Shown here piece by piece: positions 21,249 to 32,804 of a stretch of DNA of 64,000 bases. The notes beneath the pieces were generated by a model, which did not search any database, was not told the origin of the DNA, and worked only from the letters and a program-made list of their open reading frames with translations. Made by a program: the position numbers and the translations under genes. This DNA is from Lithodes maja (taxonomy: Eukaryota > Arthropoda > Malacostraca > Decapoda > Lithodidae), in contig JBAKBP010013065.1 in NCBI GenBank assembly GCA_037953745.1, positions 1-64,000 on the forward strand, read 5' to 3'. How positions within the stretch are numbered: the stretch's first letter is position 1; every line of letters starts with the position of its first letter.

Positions 21249-21637
21249 GGGTGGATGGGACTCGTTAGCCTTGGTCGGCAACCTATCTAGGGGAGACAAC
21301 CTTATAAAAATCTGGGTGGATGGGACTCGTCAGCCTTGGTCGGCAACCTGTCTAGGGGATGATAACCTGATACAAATCCGTACTGCTTACCGAAGGGTAA
21401 GGCAGGTTAGTGGATGGACTAGCCGAACACCACTGTAGAAAAATAGTGCTAACAAGATACACAGAGGGCCTCGGAGCCGGACGGATCCTAAATTGAGTGG
21501 TCAATCCTGTAAGTCCTTCATTAAACTGGCTCGGGTTGTCCCTCTTACAGGGAATAAGTCCTCTTGGGGGCATTCTGTGTATGGCCACCCTCATTAAGGG
21601 GAGTAAGGCGTCTGGCAATAGATAGATAAATAGATAG
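21249..21637 (+). mobile_element. Short non-autonomous retroposon with RTE-like tail
   Basis: A 389-bp insert flanked by an 11-bp duplication ATGTTCTTACA (21238-21248 and 21638-21648). The 5' half has two tandem copies of a roughly 67-bp unit containing GGTGGATGGGACTCGT and CCTTGGTCGGCAACC (about 21250 and 21315). The 3' end reads GGCGTCTGGCAATAGATAGATA, nearly the same as the 3' end of the RTE LINE at 16046-16070 (GGCGTCAGGCAATAGATAGATA on the minus strand). It has no coding capacity. The shared tail implies mobilisation by that LINE's machinery. Confidence 0.82.
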
Positions 21638-21648
21638 ATGTTCTTACA

Positions 21649-23500
21649 TCCGAGAAGTAGATGTTATATATCTTAGAAGTTAAAACACCCACGCTTGTCC
21701 CTAGACCTCGTATATCAATTTCCATGAGGAGTATAGATATATGTAACCCGTGCTCAGTCGCCCCTTGCATTGTTCCTCTAGTAACTAAGTCTATAATATT
21801 AACTGCCACCAGCATTGATGCGACATAGCGGCACTGTCCTTGTGTCGTATTGTGCCAAGTACAGATCAACCAGGTTTCATCACCTTATTAGGACGACGAC
21901 TATAATGTCATCGTTCATCGATGTATGCAATCCTTAGTTTAAGTATTAATATTAACATTCCCTAACATCTTGTCTTGCCAGACTAAGCTTCTGAAGACCC
22001 ATCGCCCCATAAATCTATGTATTCAATCCTTAGGTTAAGTATTTTTATCCGCCATTGTGTTCACCTTTTTCCATTTACTTCCCACAATTGTCATACGTCT
22101 TCCCCTTGCCTCCTTCGTATCCACAGTCCACACTACGCCAATTTACTTCGTGTCTTACACCTCTTACCCCAACCAGAGATTGTATAAGATAACCTGGTTA
22201 CCAGTATCTGTCATAAGTACCCCGAAACAATAACTAAGTACCCCTACGAACTGCCGCTGTTGTTGGTATATTTATATTTAATAGAAAACGCAGTTCCCAG
22301 GGCCAACTAATAGTATCCATAACCCCTCGGACTGATCACATAACTCTATCTTTTCCAGACTCATATACCACCCCATAGTTGCATTCCCCGGTAGCATTTG
22401 GCTAACGTATTCTACTGCCTTTTCAAACTTCCATATCAATTGTAGCCTAATGCCACCCCCACGCCCAGGGACCTTAGGGGCAAAATTTCCCTGTAGCCCT
22501 TGAACTCTCCCCCCCCCCCCCCCTCTCATTAAGACACCCACGCTTCTCGACTCTTGTCCGACCTAGCCTCTCTCTCATACCTCTTGGAGATCCTTAAATT
22601 GTCCGTTGCTAACGCTCTCCAACCTTTTATATATATACTCCTATCCAGCCTACCTTCACTTAGTAGGCCAGAACAACATTAGAACTTTACTAGCCCCTTG
22701 CATGCCATCTATTCTCTTACAACCCATTCACAACCCTGCACCCAATGGTCGTCGGTGCGAGGCTAGCCGCCCCGCCAGTAACTAACTTCTATTGCCATAC
22801 TTCCAGATAAATGTGGCAGAGTTAGCAACCCAGTCTCCACCACATCCAGCAAACCCTACAATTAACAACCAGCCGAGTAAAACCAGCTAGCTAAGGCACC
22901 TTCGGTTTTGGTATTAAGGACACCCACATCTGTCTCATACACAGAGGGTTATTACAAACACTGGTGATATGGCAAGCCCCTAGCCACAGCCGCCGGACGA
23001 CTATCACAGAGAGAGGGCGCCCAGCTCCCCCTTTTTGCCCACCCGAGGAGGGAGACCCCCACCCCCGCGGAGGTATACCTGGCCCCTGTTTTGACTTCCG
23101 AGTCATTGCCAGGTAGCACAGGAATTCTTCCTATCAATGAACTAACCATGCATGACTAACACCTTTACTAACCTCTATTAACTCACAATAAACCATTTAC
23201 CTTTCTTGCATGCTCTGATCACTAAATTAGCACCTCAGCTATACCATAGAATGAAGATTGAACAATCTAGAGAGACGCTCCTATCACAGCTGTCCCCATC
23301 CTCCTCGCAAAGTAGATCCAGTCTCTCTCCCCTAAATACTTCCAGTATAGCCAAAATAGTACCTCTTACTAAGGCTCAGTTGTATGAAAATATAAAGGCT
23401 TCCTATAGCCATGTGCCACAACAGTAAATACCATCTTACCTAGTCCCCATATCTATTGAGAGCTCAAATAAGTCCATAAGACTCGAGATCCCTACTGTCT
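21649..23500. other. Unassigned non-coding sequence
   Basis: No gene or RNA feature supported. Contains a C homopolymer (about 22509-22523) and ordinary mixed-composition DNA. Its right part may belong to the U3 region of the element C LTR, whose promoter lies at 23521. Confidence 0.4.
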
Positions 23501-23520
23501 ACAGGGCCCAGAACCGAGCC

Positions 23521-23553
23521 TATAAATCTAGCTCCCGCCCCCAGTCAAATCAG
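23521..23553 (+). promoter_or_regulatory. Core promoter of element C LTR
   Basis: TATAAATCTAG at 23521 is followed 27 bp later by TCAGTTG (23548), an arthropod-type initiator. The spacing is like that in the other LTRs here. It supports assigning this stretch to the LTR whose U5 end is at 30328. Confidence 0.5.
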
Positions 23554-24377
23554 TTGAAAGCTAGACACCAACCAGTGGTCACTACCCTGCAGTTTACCTC
23601 TAGCACTGCCCTTGTGTTGTTCCGGAGTGAGATCCCAGAGCCGGCAGACTCCGTGGCAGATTTGGATAGAAGGACCTGCCCACGTATTTAAGAACTTCAC
23701 ACATATGGGCCCCCTGGACGGCCGCGGAACCAGTCGTTAGCCCCCAACATCATGGACGCAAGATAACCAGGACCAGACCCATCAGATGCTACCTAAGATT
23801 CCCTTTAGCAGTACTACATATTACTGTGCTGTTTAGAGATTCACTAATTAATATTTATACGAAGTGGCTATCTCTTTGCCCCAGTATAATTCATATAACC
23901 ATTCAATTAGGAAGTGCTAAGCGTATCAGTGTTCCTTATTTAACAGGCGATACTAACTCTCGTAATCAACCATATGCCCAGATATTATTACCTAGAAGGA
24001 AACCCTAGTAATATCTGAAGGTTCGCCCACTGATTTGCGTTCTATGTATTTCTGAGACAAGAATAGAAAACTTAGATCAGTACCCCCTGAGGTTACTAGA
24101 ATTCCCGTGCTCTAAAATACGCGTGTCTAATCTAGTCTGTGAACTACTACTTGTGCACCAGAGCTACCAGTAAGAAATCTAACAGTGAATATGATTCTAT
24201 AAGTAACATTGATGGTCTTCGGTATATAAACCTGTTAAATCAAAGCCAGTGATCAGAAGATTAATACCTGAACATTGGAAGTGGGAGACTAGGCTCCATC
24301 CAGATCCACTTATGCTAGTGTTGTTCGATTCTATTATATTGTCTTACACAAGTATTCTGCAGTGGTATATCAATAAA

Positions 24378-25165
24378 TGTGGTAAACTATCAATGGAAGT
24401 TAAATATTACTAAGCTATAATGAATCAAATAAAATCAATCTAAATGAAAACTACTCTATATCTAAATTGAATTCAATCTGAAACAAGCTAATTTATATCC
24501 AAAGGTCTCACATAATAAATGTATATATAGGGTAAGGTTATAAGGGTTAATATTAGCCAGGAATTAACTCACCAATAGTGCCACGTGGCAATGAGGCAAG
24601 GGAGAACGTTTTATCCAATATGGTGGTGGACAATGGGGAACGAGACTTCGGTCCCAAGACACAAGTCAAGTTAAAGAAAGAATAAATGATTACATGGGAA
24701 TGGACATGATTATAATGTATGCTTATCTATCAGTCAGTCATGATGTCGATGAGAGCGTCTTGGTGGTGTAGCTGAGTGTGTGTGTATTGTGATTACAGGC
24801 ACAAAAGCACGATCAACTGAGGGCGGAAAATTAGATGTTAACTGGTTGGTGTTCGTGAAGGCTCTGGCGTACCTCGAAAGCACACCTTGCTGCCTTGGCA
24901 AACCGCCAGGAGCCCAAATTATCGTACCGCATTTAGGTTGCTCTATACGATAAATTATATTAATATATACGATAAATTCATATATACTACATAAGACCAT
25001 GGCAATATTGCTTAATAGCATATTAGGCCTTTTATAACTTAACTTATTTACAATCTTATAATATACGATCTACTCGTCCTACGTCTGGTGCTGTAGGAGA
25101 GATCGTGACGTCACAGAGACATACGAGATCACAAAAGTCATATTCTATCGTATTTATACGATACA
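24378..25165 (-). repeat. 3' LTR of BEL/Pao element 1
   Basis: It runs from TGTGGTAAAC to ...GATACA on the plus strand, so both strands start TG and end CA. It is preceded by ATAAA and followed by CTCCCCCCA, the complement of a polypurine tract. It pairs with 29398-30183. A 95-codon frame inside recurs identically in the partner and is not a gene. Confidence 0.92.
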
Positions 25166-25202
25166 CTCCCCCCACAAAAAAGACCTGAACCCCACCTTAA
25201 AC

Positions 25203-26969
25203 CTAAAGTTGCCCAGAGGCTATCTTCTGACGCCACAAGTCGACGGCGCCAGCAGCAGCGCGTCTGGGACGCGTCCCGGTCCGAGCATGATCACCATCAG
25301 TAAGAGGTGAGTCGTTCCTTTGAGAATCCTCGGACCCAGCAATAACAGGTGGAGCCTCAGATTGCAATGCGGAATCGAGCTCCAAAGCGTACAAACGTGC
25401 GATAGGACGAACAGTAGTTCCAGTGGCTGTCTTCAATAGCGCCACCCGCTCTACAGAGTCTGCCCCCTTGTATACCTCCAATACGCGGCCTAATTTCCAG
25501 TATAAACGAGGACTATCTTCTTTAATTAAAACAACAAGTTCTACGTGCTTTACACGGCATTCAGGTAGAGGTGGAGCTGGTCCAGTTGCATATGGTTTAC
25601 CCTTTAGTCTCTGGCATATTACACACTTTCTCACTACGCGTCGAGCTACTTGTCGAACTCTGGGTATCCACCATGTGAGACGTAAATTTGATATAATATG
25701 ACATACTCCGTAGTGTTTTACTTCCCTATGTGCACGTATGATCAATAGATCAGTAACGTGATGTCTTGTTGGCATAAGTATAGGTCGGTTTGTGCCGTCT
25801 GGTACACCCGACCACTTCAGGCGACCCTCACACCTGATGAGGCCATTGTCTAGGTGCAACCGTAGTTGACGCACTATATTAGGCATTAATGTCTTATTCG
25901 AGCCTTTCAAGGATTCTAATTCATTGGAAAAGGTTTCTATTTGAACCCATTTGATCAAAGTTACTTCAGCTGCTTTAAATTCACGAGCATCAATGTTGTG
26001 ACCCCTGTTGCAGAGTTGGCCCGTTACTTTAAGCTTGAGATTGGATACATATCGCAACACCCAAGCTACAACTCTGACTAGTTTATTATAGTCACCGAAT
26101 CTTGCCCACTTCATGATAGGACCCGGTGGCTCATTTGGTTGGGCTGTAACTGCCACTGTTTCCAGTGGCAGAAGTCCCTCACCAACAGCATGCCATATCG
26201 TCCATTCACTTTCATGGAGCAGCCACTTTGGACCATGCCACCACAATTCGGACTTCATTAACTGGCTAGCCGTTATACCCCTAGTTATGAGATCACTAGG
26301 GTTTTCTTTTGTATTTACATAATGATAAGCAACGTCTGGCAAAAGGGCTCTAATCTCATCTACCCTATTCCGCACATAAACTGGCAGAGACTTCTTGCTA
26401 TGTATCCAGTTGAGTGCGACCTGACTATCGCACCATACATGAACGATTTCAATATTTAATTCGCTCTCGTATGCTGCGCGTACATGTTGCACCAGACGTG
26501 CTAATAGCAGCATGGCAGTCAATTCCATTTTAGGGATAGTTACCTTTTTAACCGGGGCTACCTTGGCCCGGGCTGTATCTAAATGTGCCCCAAATGAAGT
26601 AACAACATATATGGCTACCCCGTATGCCGTGGCGCTAGCATCGCAAAACGTGTGTAACGTAACGTCACCGAACGCCGCCACTTTACGAGGTATAGGTTTA
26701 GTACATAGGATGGCATATTCATTCAACAACAATGTCCCTTGGTCATTCAGGTCCTCAGGCAAACTGTCATCCCATCCTATTTTATGTCTCCAAACTTCCT
26801 GCATTAGAATCCTAGCTCTTATGGTAACAGGTAATGCTAGACCCAAAGGATCAAAAAATTGCGCAACTTTGCTCAACAGACTTCTTTTGGTGTGCGCTCC
26901 TGTCTGCTGAGCAAAAGACCTTGTTTGAAAAGTTAGTATGTCATGTTTAGGTTGCCAGATCATCCCCAA
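25203..26969 (-). pseudogene. BEL/Pao pol remnant: RNase H and integrase ends, RT and integrase core deleted
   Basis: An open frame of 588 codons that starts inside the RT connection region (GMIWQP, LLSKVAQFFDPLGLALP) directly after a deletion joint. RNase H is complete to the eye: CDAS, MELTA, WCDSQVALNW and NPSDLITRG. The integrase HHCC finger follows (HREVKHYG, CVICQ). The sequence then jumps straight to the C-terminal module (LVVLIKEDSPRLYWKLGRV), so the DDE core is missing. Against element 2 (50784-52124) the whole RT palm is absent. The frame is not in phase with gag-protease across the joint, so no fusion product is expected. Openness of the frame suggests that the deletions are recent. 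Confidence 0.88.
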
Positions 26970-28984
26970 ATTTCTGGACTTTTCCTGGGTAAACTAACTT
27001 TATATTGCTTGTCTGAGGCACAGTAGCACACAGACTCGTCAAACCTTTGTAGCGCAACTTCCGAGTCATAATCAGTCTCCATAGGATTAATGCCTATGTG
27101 ATCCAATCTCCACAGTCGTTCCAGGTCGAACTCGGCAGCCATCTTAGGGTCACTAGGTTGGGAATCCTCCCTTCCCAACTCCTCTGCCGCGGTTACATTG
27201 ACTCTATATATCGAGACCGTGTCGACCAGGACCTTTGACTGTGTCGTATGCACCTTTCCGCTCATGCAGTATCCAAATTTAGTGGGGATTAAAACTACAC
27301 CACACATCTTTTTAAATCCAGGGTATACTACTTCATAATAATGATCTACACCAAGTAGAACATGCACCTCACTCTGATTTCCCATGGGATCTGACAAGTT
27401 AACCCCTTTGCTACGTAATGCGTGTTCCACCTTCTTCACACCCACAGATATATATTCTGGTAGGGTGTCTACTACGATACAAGTCATAAAGTACCGGTTT
27501 TTACGATAGAAATATGAAACCTCCGCTATCTCGTAGTCTTGTTTATCAGTAACCCCTGTGAAGCCCTGTAATCGAAGAGTCTCAGCCCCTACGATTCGGT
27601 GCTTCAGTCCCACTAGTACGGACCTCTTTATAAAGGAACGTTGAGACCCTTGATCTAGAAGTACCCGACAAACTTTGTTACTGTCATTACCTTCCATGGG
27701 AATCTGTATTGTGGGCAATATAGTGGTGTCTTGCGTGCTACCTAGTGTCACAGTTGTAGTACCCTCATTTTTGACGTCTTTGACTTTATCCGCTGTAGGA
27801 CACAACTTATCAAAGTGATGTCCTTTGCAGTGCCGACAGGGCCTTAAGTATGTAGCAGTACATTGTCCCTGCTTACCATGTTCCCCACTTAGACAACCTA
27901 CACATAGCTTCAATCTTTTCGCCTGTGCTAGTTTTGTCTCATTTGTTGGGTATTTTATGCAGAAACTCCATTTATGTTTGTTGTTACATAGCTTACATAG
28001 AATCTGAGCAGGTTTCTTATACACACCCTCTTTCTTTACTTTAGTCCCCACTGTCATGCTTATTGTTCCCCTCTTCTCCACATTCTCACTCCCTCCCGAC
28101 ACATACATTCTCCCTTTGTTTAACTGTAGATTATTGATCTCCTTGCTGAACTGAGTTTTGAACTCCCCCAGTTCAAATGATCTTACCTTATCAAGTATTG
28201 CCATAGGAAGCTTCTGCCGCAAGATAATGACTATCATTTCCTGCGTGGTAATCCCTAGGGTGTCTAGCGATCGAGTATGGCACTCCATGTTTGCCCTGAA
28301 GTTTGTCAACTCATCAACCTTATACCGTGGTTCTGCGAGCCCCAACAAGGCAACGACATGGGCCATTTTCAACTGCTCTCTATCCCCGTATGTGGACTCT
28401 AATAAGTGTACCGCTTCAAGATAACTACCACCCACTACTGCAAAACCCTCTATTAATTGTAAGGCCTCTCCTTCCATTTGTCCCTTGAGATAGTAAAACT
28501 TGCGGACATTATCCAAAGAGGATTCATGAACCGCAGATCGAAACACGTCCCAAAAGGCTAACCACTCGGTTAACTTGCCCCCAAATGTAGGAAGATTGAG
28601 CTTTGGGAGGTGTACAGTGTGTTTTGGATCAGCCCTTCTATGGGCCTCATTATCGCCCCCCTTCTTACTTGCGACAGCACGCTGTAGTAGGTACTTCGCT
28701 CTAAAGACAGGTTCGTCATAGAGGGCGCGATTATCACACTCTGTGATTATCTCTTCCTCCTCTATCATGTCAGCCACAATCACCTCACTCAGAGCCGTAA
28801 TACGACCGTGGGTAGCCTGGACGTTTTCTAATCTAGCCTCCAATTCCTCTAGTTCAGCAGTAGTGATGAAAGTGTTGACGTCCACTATTAGCCTATTTAA
28901 TACTCCCCGAAGTCCCGCCCTTTGATTTTTAGGGGCTTTGATCAGCACCCCACTAGACGGCGTCTCTTTACCGTTTTTATCCAT
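26960..28984 (-). CDS. BEL/Pao Gag-protease polyprotein
   Basis: A 674-residue protein from ATG 28984. The N-terminal helical region leads into the BEL-type gag segment LPKLNLPTFGGKLTEW with FYYLKGQMEGEALQ. Cysteine-rich zinc-binding runs follow (CKLCNNKHKWSFC, CVGCLSGEHGKQGQC, CRHCKGHHFDKLC). A BEL-type aspartic protease domain with LLDQGSQRSF comes next, then a linker that stops at 26960 just after the RT-deletion joint. Gag and protease look complete, with no internal stop. Such a product could form particles for non-autonomous relatives. Element 2 carries the homologous region broken into pieces. Confidence 0.88.
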   Translation of the reverse strand: MDKNGKETPSSGVLIKAPKNQRAGLRGVLNRLIVDVNTFITTAELEELEARLENVQATHGRITALSEVIVADMIEEEEIITECDNRALYDEPVFRAKYLLQRAVASKKGGDNEAHRRADPKHTVHLPKLNLPTFGGKLTEWLAFWDVFRSAVHESSLDNVRKFYYLKGQMEGEALQLIEGFAVVGGSYLEAVHLLESTYGDREQLKMAHVVALLGLAEPRYKVDELTNFRANMECHTRSLDTLGITTQEMIVIILRQKLPMAILDKVRSFELGEFKTQFSKEINNLQLNKGRMYVSGGSENVEKRGTISMTVGTKVKKEGVYKKPAQILCKLCNNKHKWSFCIKYPTNETKLAQAKRLKLCVGCLSGEHGKQGQCTATYLRPCRHCKGHHFDKLCPTADKVKDVKNEGTTTVTLGSTQDTTILPTIQIPMEGNDSNKVCRVLLDQGSQRSFIKRSVLVGLKHRIVGAETLRLQGFTGVTDKQDYEIAEVSYFYRKNRYFMTCIVVDTLPEYISVGVKKVEHALRSKGVNLSDPMGNQSEVHVLLGVDHYYEVVYPGFKKMCGVVLIPTKFGYCMSGKVHTTQSKVLVDTVSIYRVNVTAAEELGREDSQPSDPKMAAEFDLERLWRLDHIGINPMETDYDSEVALQRFDESVCYCASDKQYKVSLPRKSPEIWG

Positions 28985-29397
28985 TTTGCATGCGAGCCTA
29001 TAGGCTATGTATTTAAATGTTAAGCTACAAAAACAACGGCCAAATAATAGTCCAATTAAGAGACGCCAACCGGCGGACTTCTATGTTATGGAGAAAAAAT
29101 AGTACACTAAATAGCAATACCTACCAATGAATCATATTGAACAAGAAAAAATGTTAGGTCAGGTCATAATAGTCACAGGAAGTCCGAAACGGAAAAGAAA
29201 ATTACTGGGGAAAGATGATGGGTGGGATGCAGGACTTAGGCAGGCACAACGATGTGACCCTGCATTCCGGCTCTAACCATCGCTTGGCTAGCCTTGCCAG
29301 TTTATCATAAGAGTTGTTCCTGCATCCTGTTATATGTCCCCTTGTTCATTGCCTTAAAATCCCTTACTGGTAGCTAATTCCCGGGTCTGGGCACCAA
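28985..29397 (-). other. Leader of BEL/Pao element 1 with vestige of a lost SGNH-like ORF
   Basis: The minus strand has the primer-binding site (29376-29396, TGGTGCCCAGACCCGGG), then at 29349 an ATG context (ATGAACAAGGG) homologous to the start of the SGNH-like ORF in element 2 (ATGAGCAAGGG at 55028). Within about 15 nt the sequence jumps to GGATGCAGG, homologous to the end of that ORF (54420-54435). Alignment then continues to gag (GGTTAGAGC; GGGAAAGATGATGGGTGGGA). So about 580 bp of ORF is missing here and both of its edges remain. Confidence 0.75.
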
Positions 29398-30183
29398 TGT
29401 GGTAAACTATCAATGGAAGTTAAATATTACTAAGCTATAATGAATCAAATAAAATCAATCTAAATGAAAACTACTCTATATCTAAATTGAATTCAATCTG
29501 AAACAAGCTAATTTATATCCAAAGGTCTCACATAATAAATGTATATATAGGGTAAGGTTATAAGGGTTAATATTAGCCAGGAATTAACTCACCAATAGTT
29601 CCACGTGGCAATGAGGCAAGGGAGAACGTTTTATCCAATATGGTGGTGGACAATGGGGAACGAGACTTCGGTCCCAAGACACAAGTCAAGTTAAAGAAAG
29701 AATAAATGATTACATAGGAATGGACATGATTATAATGTATGCTTATCTATCAGTCAGTCATGATGTCGATGAGAGCGTCTTGGTGGTGTAGCTGAGTGTG
29801 TGTGTATTGTGATTACAGGCACAAAAGCACGATCAACTGAGGGCGGAAAATTAGATGTTAACTGGTTGGTGTTCGTGAAGGCTCTGGCGTACCTCGAAAG
29901 CACACCTTGCTGCCTTGGCAAACCGCCAGGAGCCCAAATTATCGTACCGCATTTAGGTTGCTCTATACGATAAATTATATTAATATATACGATAAATTCA
30001 TATATACTACATAAGACCATGGCAATATTGCTTAATAGCATATTAGGCCTTTTATAACTTAACTTATTTACAATCTTATAATATACGATCTACTCGTCCT
30101 ACGTCTGGTGCTGTAGGAGAGATCGTGACGTCACAGAGACATACGAGATCACAAAAGTCATATTCTATCGTATTTATACGATA
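29398..30183 (-). repeat. 5' LTR of BEL/Pao element 1
   Basis: Pairs with 24378-25163 at offset 5020 with about two substitutions. It adjoins the primer-binding site at 29376-29396 and the ATAAA target duplication at 30184-30188. Confidence 0.92.
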
Positions 30184-30398
30184 ATAAACGTGATCGTGTA
30201 ACTTGCTACCATGTGTTTCTTTGTGTTCTCTATTCCTCATATCTTGTATTGTGCATGCAGCCTTATATACCCAGTCAATTAGAACTCACATTACCCAAGT
30301 TAAACCTGTAGAAAAACAGGGCATAACATTGGCGGCAGCGGTGGTTCTTGATTCGGATAAAAGGTTGCATTACACGACAAGTTTGGAACAGTAGAAGC

Positions 30399-31085
30399 AT
30401 GGCAACATCGCGAAATCTTCAGCCACTCGCACACATTCCCAAGTATGATGTAAACACGTATGATATCACCAGTTACTTAGACATAATAAAGCCAGTGTAC
30501 GATGTGGTACTTCATAATGACCGCGAAAAAATCGCCGTTGCAATTTCGCATATTATACAGTTGGGAGAAGCCGTTTCCCAACTTGTTGATAAGCCTACCT
30601 TTAAAGAATTTATTCGCCAAACTGTGACACAGAATACGCCAGAGTTTACCTGGAACCAGTTTCGATCCTTCGTGATCCGGACCTTAGATCCACTTTTGGG
30701 TTCCCCCGTCGCCCCCAAAATAATAAAAGTCGACGAGATCAAGTATGAAGGGGATATAAATGTGACCCTCATACAACTCTACAGATACGTGAGGACCACG
30801 TATAGCTATGAAGATTACGACCAACAAAATGAACTCTTATTCACCGCATTGTTAAACATCCTCCCACCCCACATCACCGCCCATCTCGACCCGTATGGCT
30901 TATTCGAAGAACATATGCTCTCCATCAGAGAAGAATGCCTACGCAGTTCGATGAAACCCCTATCCAACCCTTCAGCCCCTATCCAAGACTCTGTGCACCC
31001 TTCCAAAATGACTTCCGGTGAAAGTCCAACCCCAGTGCACTCTTCCTTGCCTCTATCCTCTCTGACCATCCCTAAATTTTCCCCT
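30399..31085 (+). pseudogene. Gag-like ORF of element C, truncated by insertion of A2
   Basis: The ORF opens with ATG at 30399, 70 bp after the inferred LTR end and the primer-site-like TTGGCGGCAGCGG at 30329. The product (about 229 residues before the break) is mostly helical, with charged and Ser/Pro-rich C-terminal sequence. Position and composition fit a retroelement capsid, but I recognise no diagnostic motif and no zinc knuckle. At 31086 the frame enters the A2 LTR and soon stops. The rest of element C is not in the window. No primer tRNA assigned. Confidence 0.6.
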
Positions 31086-31703
31086 TGTTACGACTGGGGT
31101 TCAAATATATCAGGGCTCTTATTCATTGGACTAGTAATGGCATAAATGTTACAACGGAAAGCGCTAGCTCCAACCTCTGAAGTATATTCCCAGTGAACAA
31201 AGAACACAAATACTCTACAGAGTTCTATATGCAATAATAGGCTATCAAACTCTCAATAAATGTGCGTCTACTCTAGGCTTAATGTTATGTGAAAACAGCC
31301 TATTACTACCTATAACCGAAGGTGCTTGGTTATGGTATACACAGTAAGGTGGTAAGAGAAGTTACAGCTTACGTTACTTTAATCAATAAATGTCAGGCAC
31401 TCCTGCATGAAAGAAAGTGCACTAAAGTCCTTCAACACTAACAAGGAATCTTCTTTAAATGTTAGATGCTGTAAAGATGCTCGTATCGGAAATGGAACCC
31501 AAAAAGGCAGGCAGTGGAACAATGCTCGTGCAGGCTATGCACACAAAAAGGCAGAATATATAATGCCGTCGGAGCCAAGAATATCCTAAACACTACAACA
31601 CTAATAATAATCGCCACAATACAGTATTCCTATCAACAAAAAGAGCCTAAGTCGTTTGTGTCTCAATACATCAAACTAGGCTGCGAAATGCTTGTGTAAT
31701 CAT

Positions 31704-32062
31704 TATAGGTTTGACTCCTGTAAGGAGATAAAGAAAACCTAATATTTAGTAGTGGCCCCGTAATCATTGACGAACATGCCTATTACATAAGGCATCCTCT
31801 TCAAACACTAATCCGCCGTAGTTTGAATCTACCGCGCAGAGCATTTAAAAACTGAGGAGCCTTCATCATGAGCGCACGCGACCTCACTCATGGCTTCAGT
31901 CATTATGAATTGGGTTCTCACTACGAAAAAAACTTCGTAAAAAATAAAAACAAAAAGAAAATAAGAATAACTATCTAATAAGCTTTCCATCATATCGTGG
32001 ATGTACTTGTGTGGATCTCTGACCAGACGCTGATTCAGGCGTCATTCCTCCTTCACTGACAT
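31704..32062 (-). repeat. DIRS left terminus with inverted terminal repeat
   Basis: About 31765-32062 is the reverse complement of about 40061-40362, including GCACGCGACCTCACTCATGG and GTCATTCCTCC. The outer 60 bp (31704-31764) are unique to this end and are complemented in the internal complementary region. Confidence 0.88.
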
Positions 32063-32136
32063 ATCAAGTAAACCAAGATCCTTAATACATCAACGAATGG
32101 GAAGGGGACGGTCGGGAGGGCCCCAGTCGTCAATGA

Positions 32137-32245
32137 TTACGGGGCCACTACTAAATATTAGGTTTTCTTTTATCTCCTTACAGGAGTCAAACCTATAATT
32201 TATTAGTGGCCCCTCCATCATTGACGAACATGCCTGATTTCTAAG
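32137..32245 (-). repeat. DIRS internal complementary region
   Basis: 32137-32201 complements the left terminus (31704-31775; GGAGTCAAACCTATAA pairs with TTATAGGTTTGACTCC). 32201-32240 complements the right terminus (40342-40375; TTAGTGGCCCCTCCATCATT). The two end-complements lie side by side in the order expected of a circle junction, as in DIRS1, where this region is thought to template ends during replication. Confidence 0.85.
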
Positions 32246-32804
32246 ACTGGAGGGGGACATTCGTAATCATATCATAACTCTAGAAAAGTAGATAATAAAA
32301 ACAACCACATAGTATTCTTATTCTTGAAAAATATATATTTAATCATTGGCGTCGCCGAAAAAATACAAGAAAAAGGGGGTTCAGGCAGGTGCGTGCTTCA
32401 AAGAAGCCTGCCTGACAAAATGGGTAACCCTAAAGATTCTGAACACAGATCTGTGGTTACAAAGGCACCCCACTCAACGAGTGGTGACAAAAATAACAAG
32501 TTATAAGCTTATATGTGCACATCATAAACCCCAACATAATCGTGGAGATAAATTGCAAAGGATCTCCACTGATTCTAAAATTAAATTGCTTTCGCAGTTA
32601 ACACTACTATAACAACCCTGTTGTTTTGTACTAACATTGTACTAGCACAATTTCTCTCTGAGAAAATTTTATATCACATTAACCTTACATTTGTATCACA
32701 GCTCTCATACTCCGGCGGGGTCTAGGGTGTCCTATGTCAACTGACTGCACCCCCCCCCCCCCCCCCCCTTTTGTGAAAATAAACACAAGTGACTGTAGGG
32801 CCAC
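32246..32804 (-). other. DIRS non-coding region downstream of the recombinase gene
   Basis: No gene seen. Contains a C homopolymer (about 32749-32768) just downstream of the recombinase stop on the minus strand and AT-rich sequence toward the internal complementary region. Confidence 0.5.

Larger units (their letters stand above)
24378..30183 (-). mobile_element. BEL/Pao element 1, internally deleted, recently inserted
   Basis: A minus-strand BEL/Pao element with direct LTRs at constant offset 5020 and a perfect 5-bp target duplication ATAAA (24373-24377 and 30184-30188). I see only two clear substitutions between the roughly 786-bp LTRs (24568/29588 and about 24696/29716), so insertion was recent. 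It lacks the RT domain, the integrase catalytic core and the leader ORF of BEL/Pao element 2, so it could not have moved by itself. The outer end of the right LTR lacks the last two bases (CA) of the left copy. Confidence 0.93.
23501..30328 (+). repeat. 5' LTR of element C (plus), split by a BEL/Pao element; outer edge not fixed
   Basis: The LTR 3' end is inferred at 30328 (...GCATAACA), immediately before a primer-site-like TTGGCGGCAGCGGTGGTT and a gag ORF. The BEL/Pao element 24378-30183 with its ATAAA duplication lies inside, so the LTR consists of about 23501-24377 and 30189-30328. A TATA box and TCAGT initiator at 23521-23553 sit where U3/R should be. The 5' boundary is unknown because the partner LTR is not in the window. 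Confidence 0.5.

Noticed and set aside
24734..25021. 95-codon frame recurring at 29754-30041
   Set aside because: Lies inside both LTRs of BEL/Pao element 1 and is duplicated with them; no evidence of a gene.
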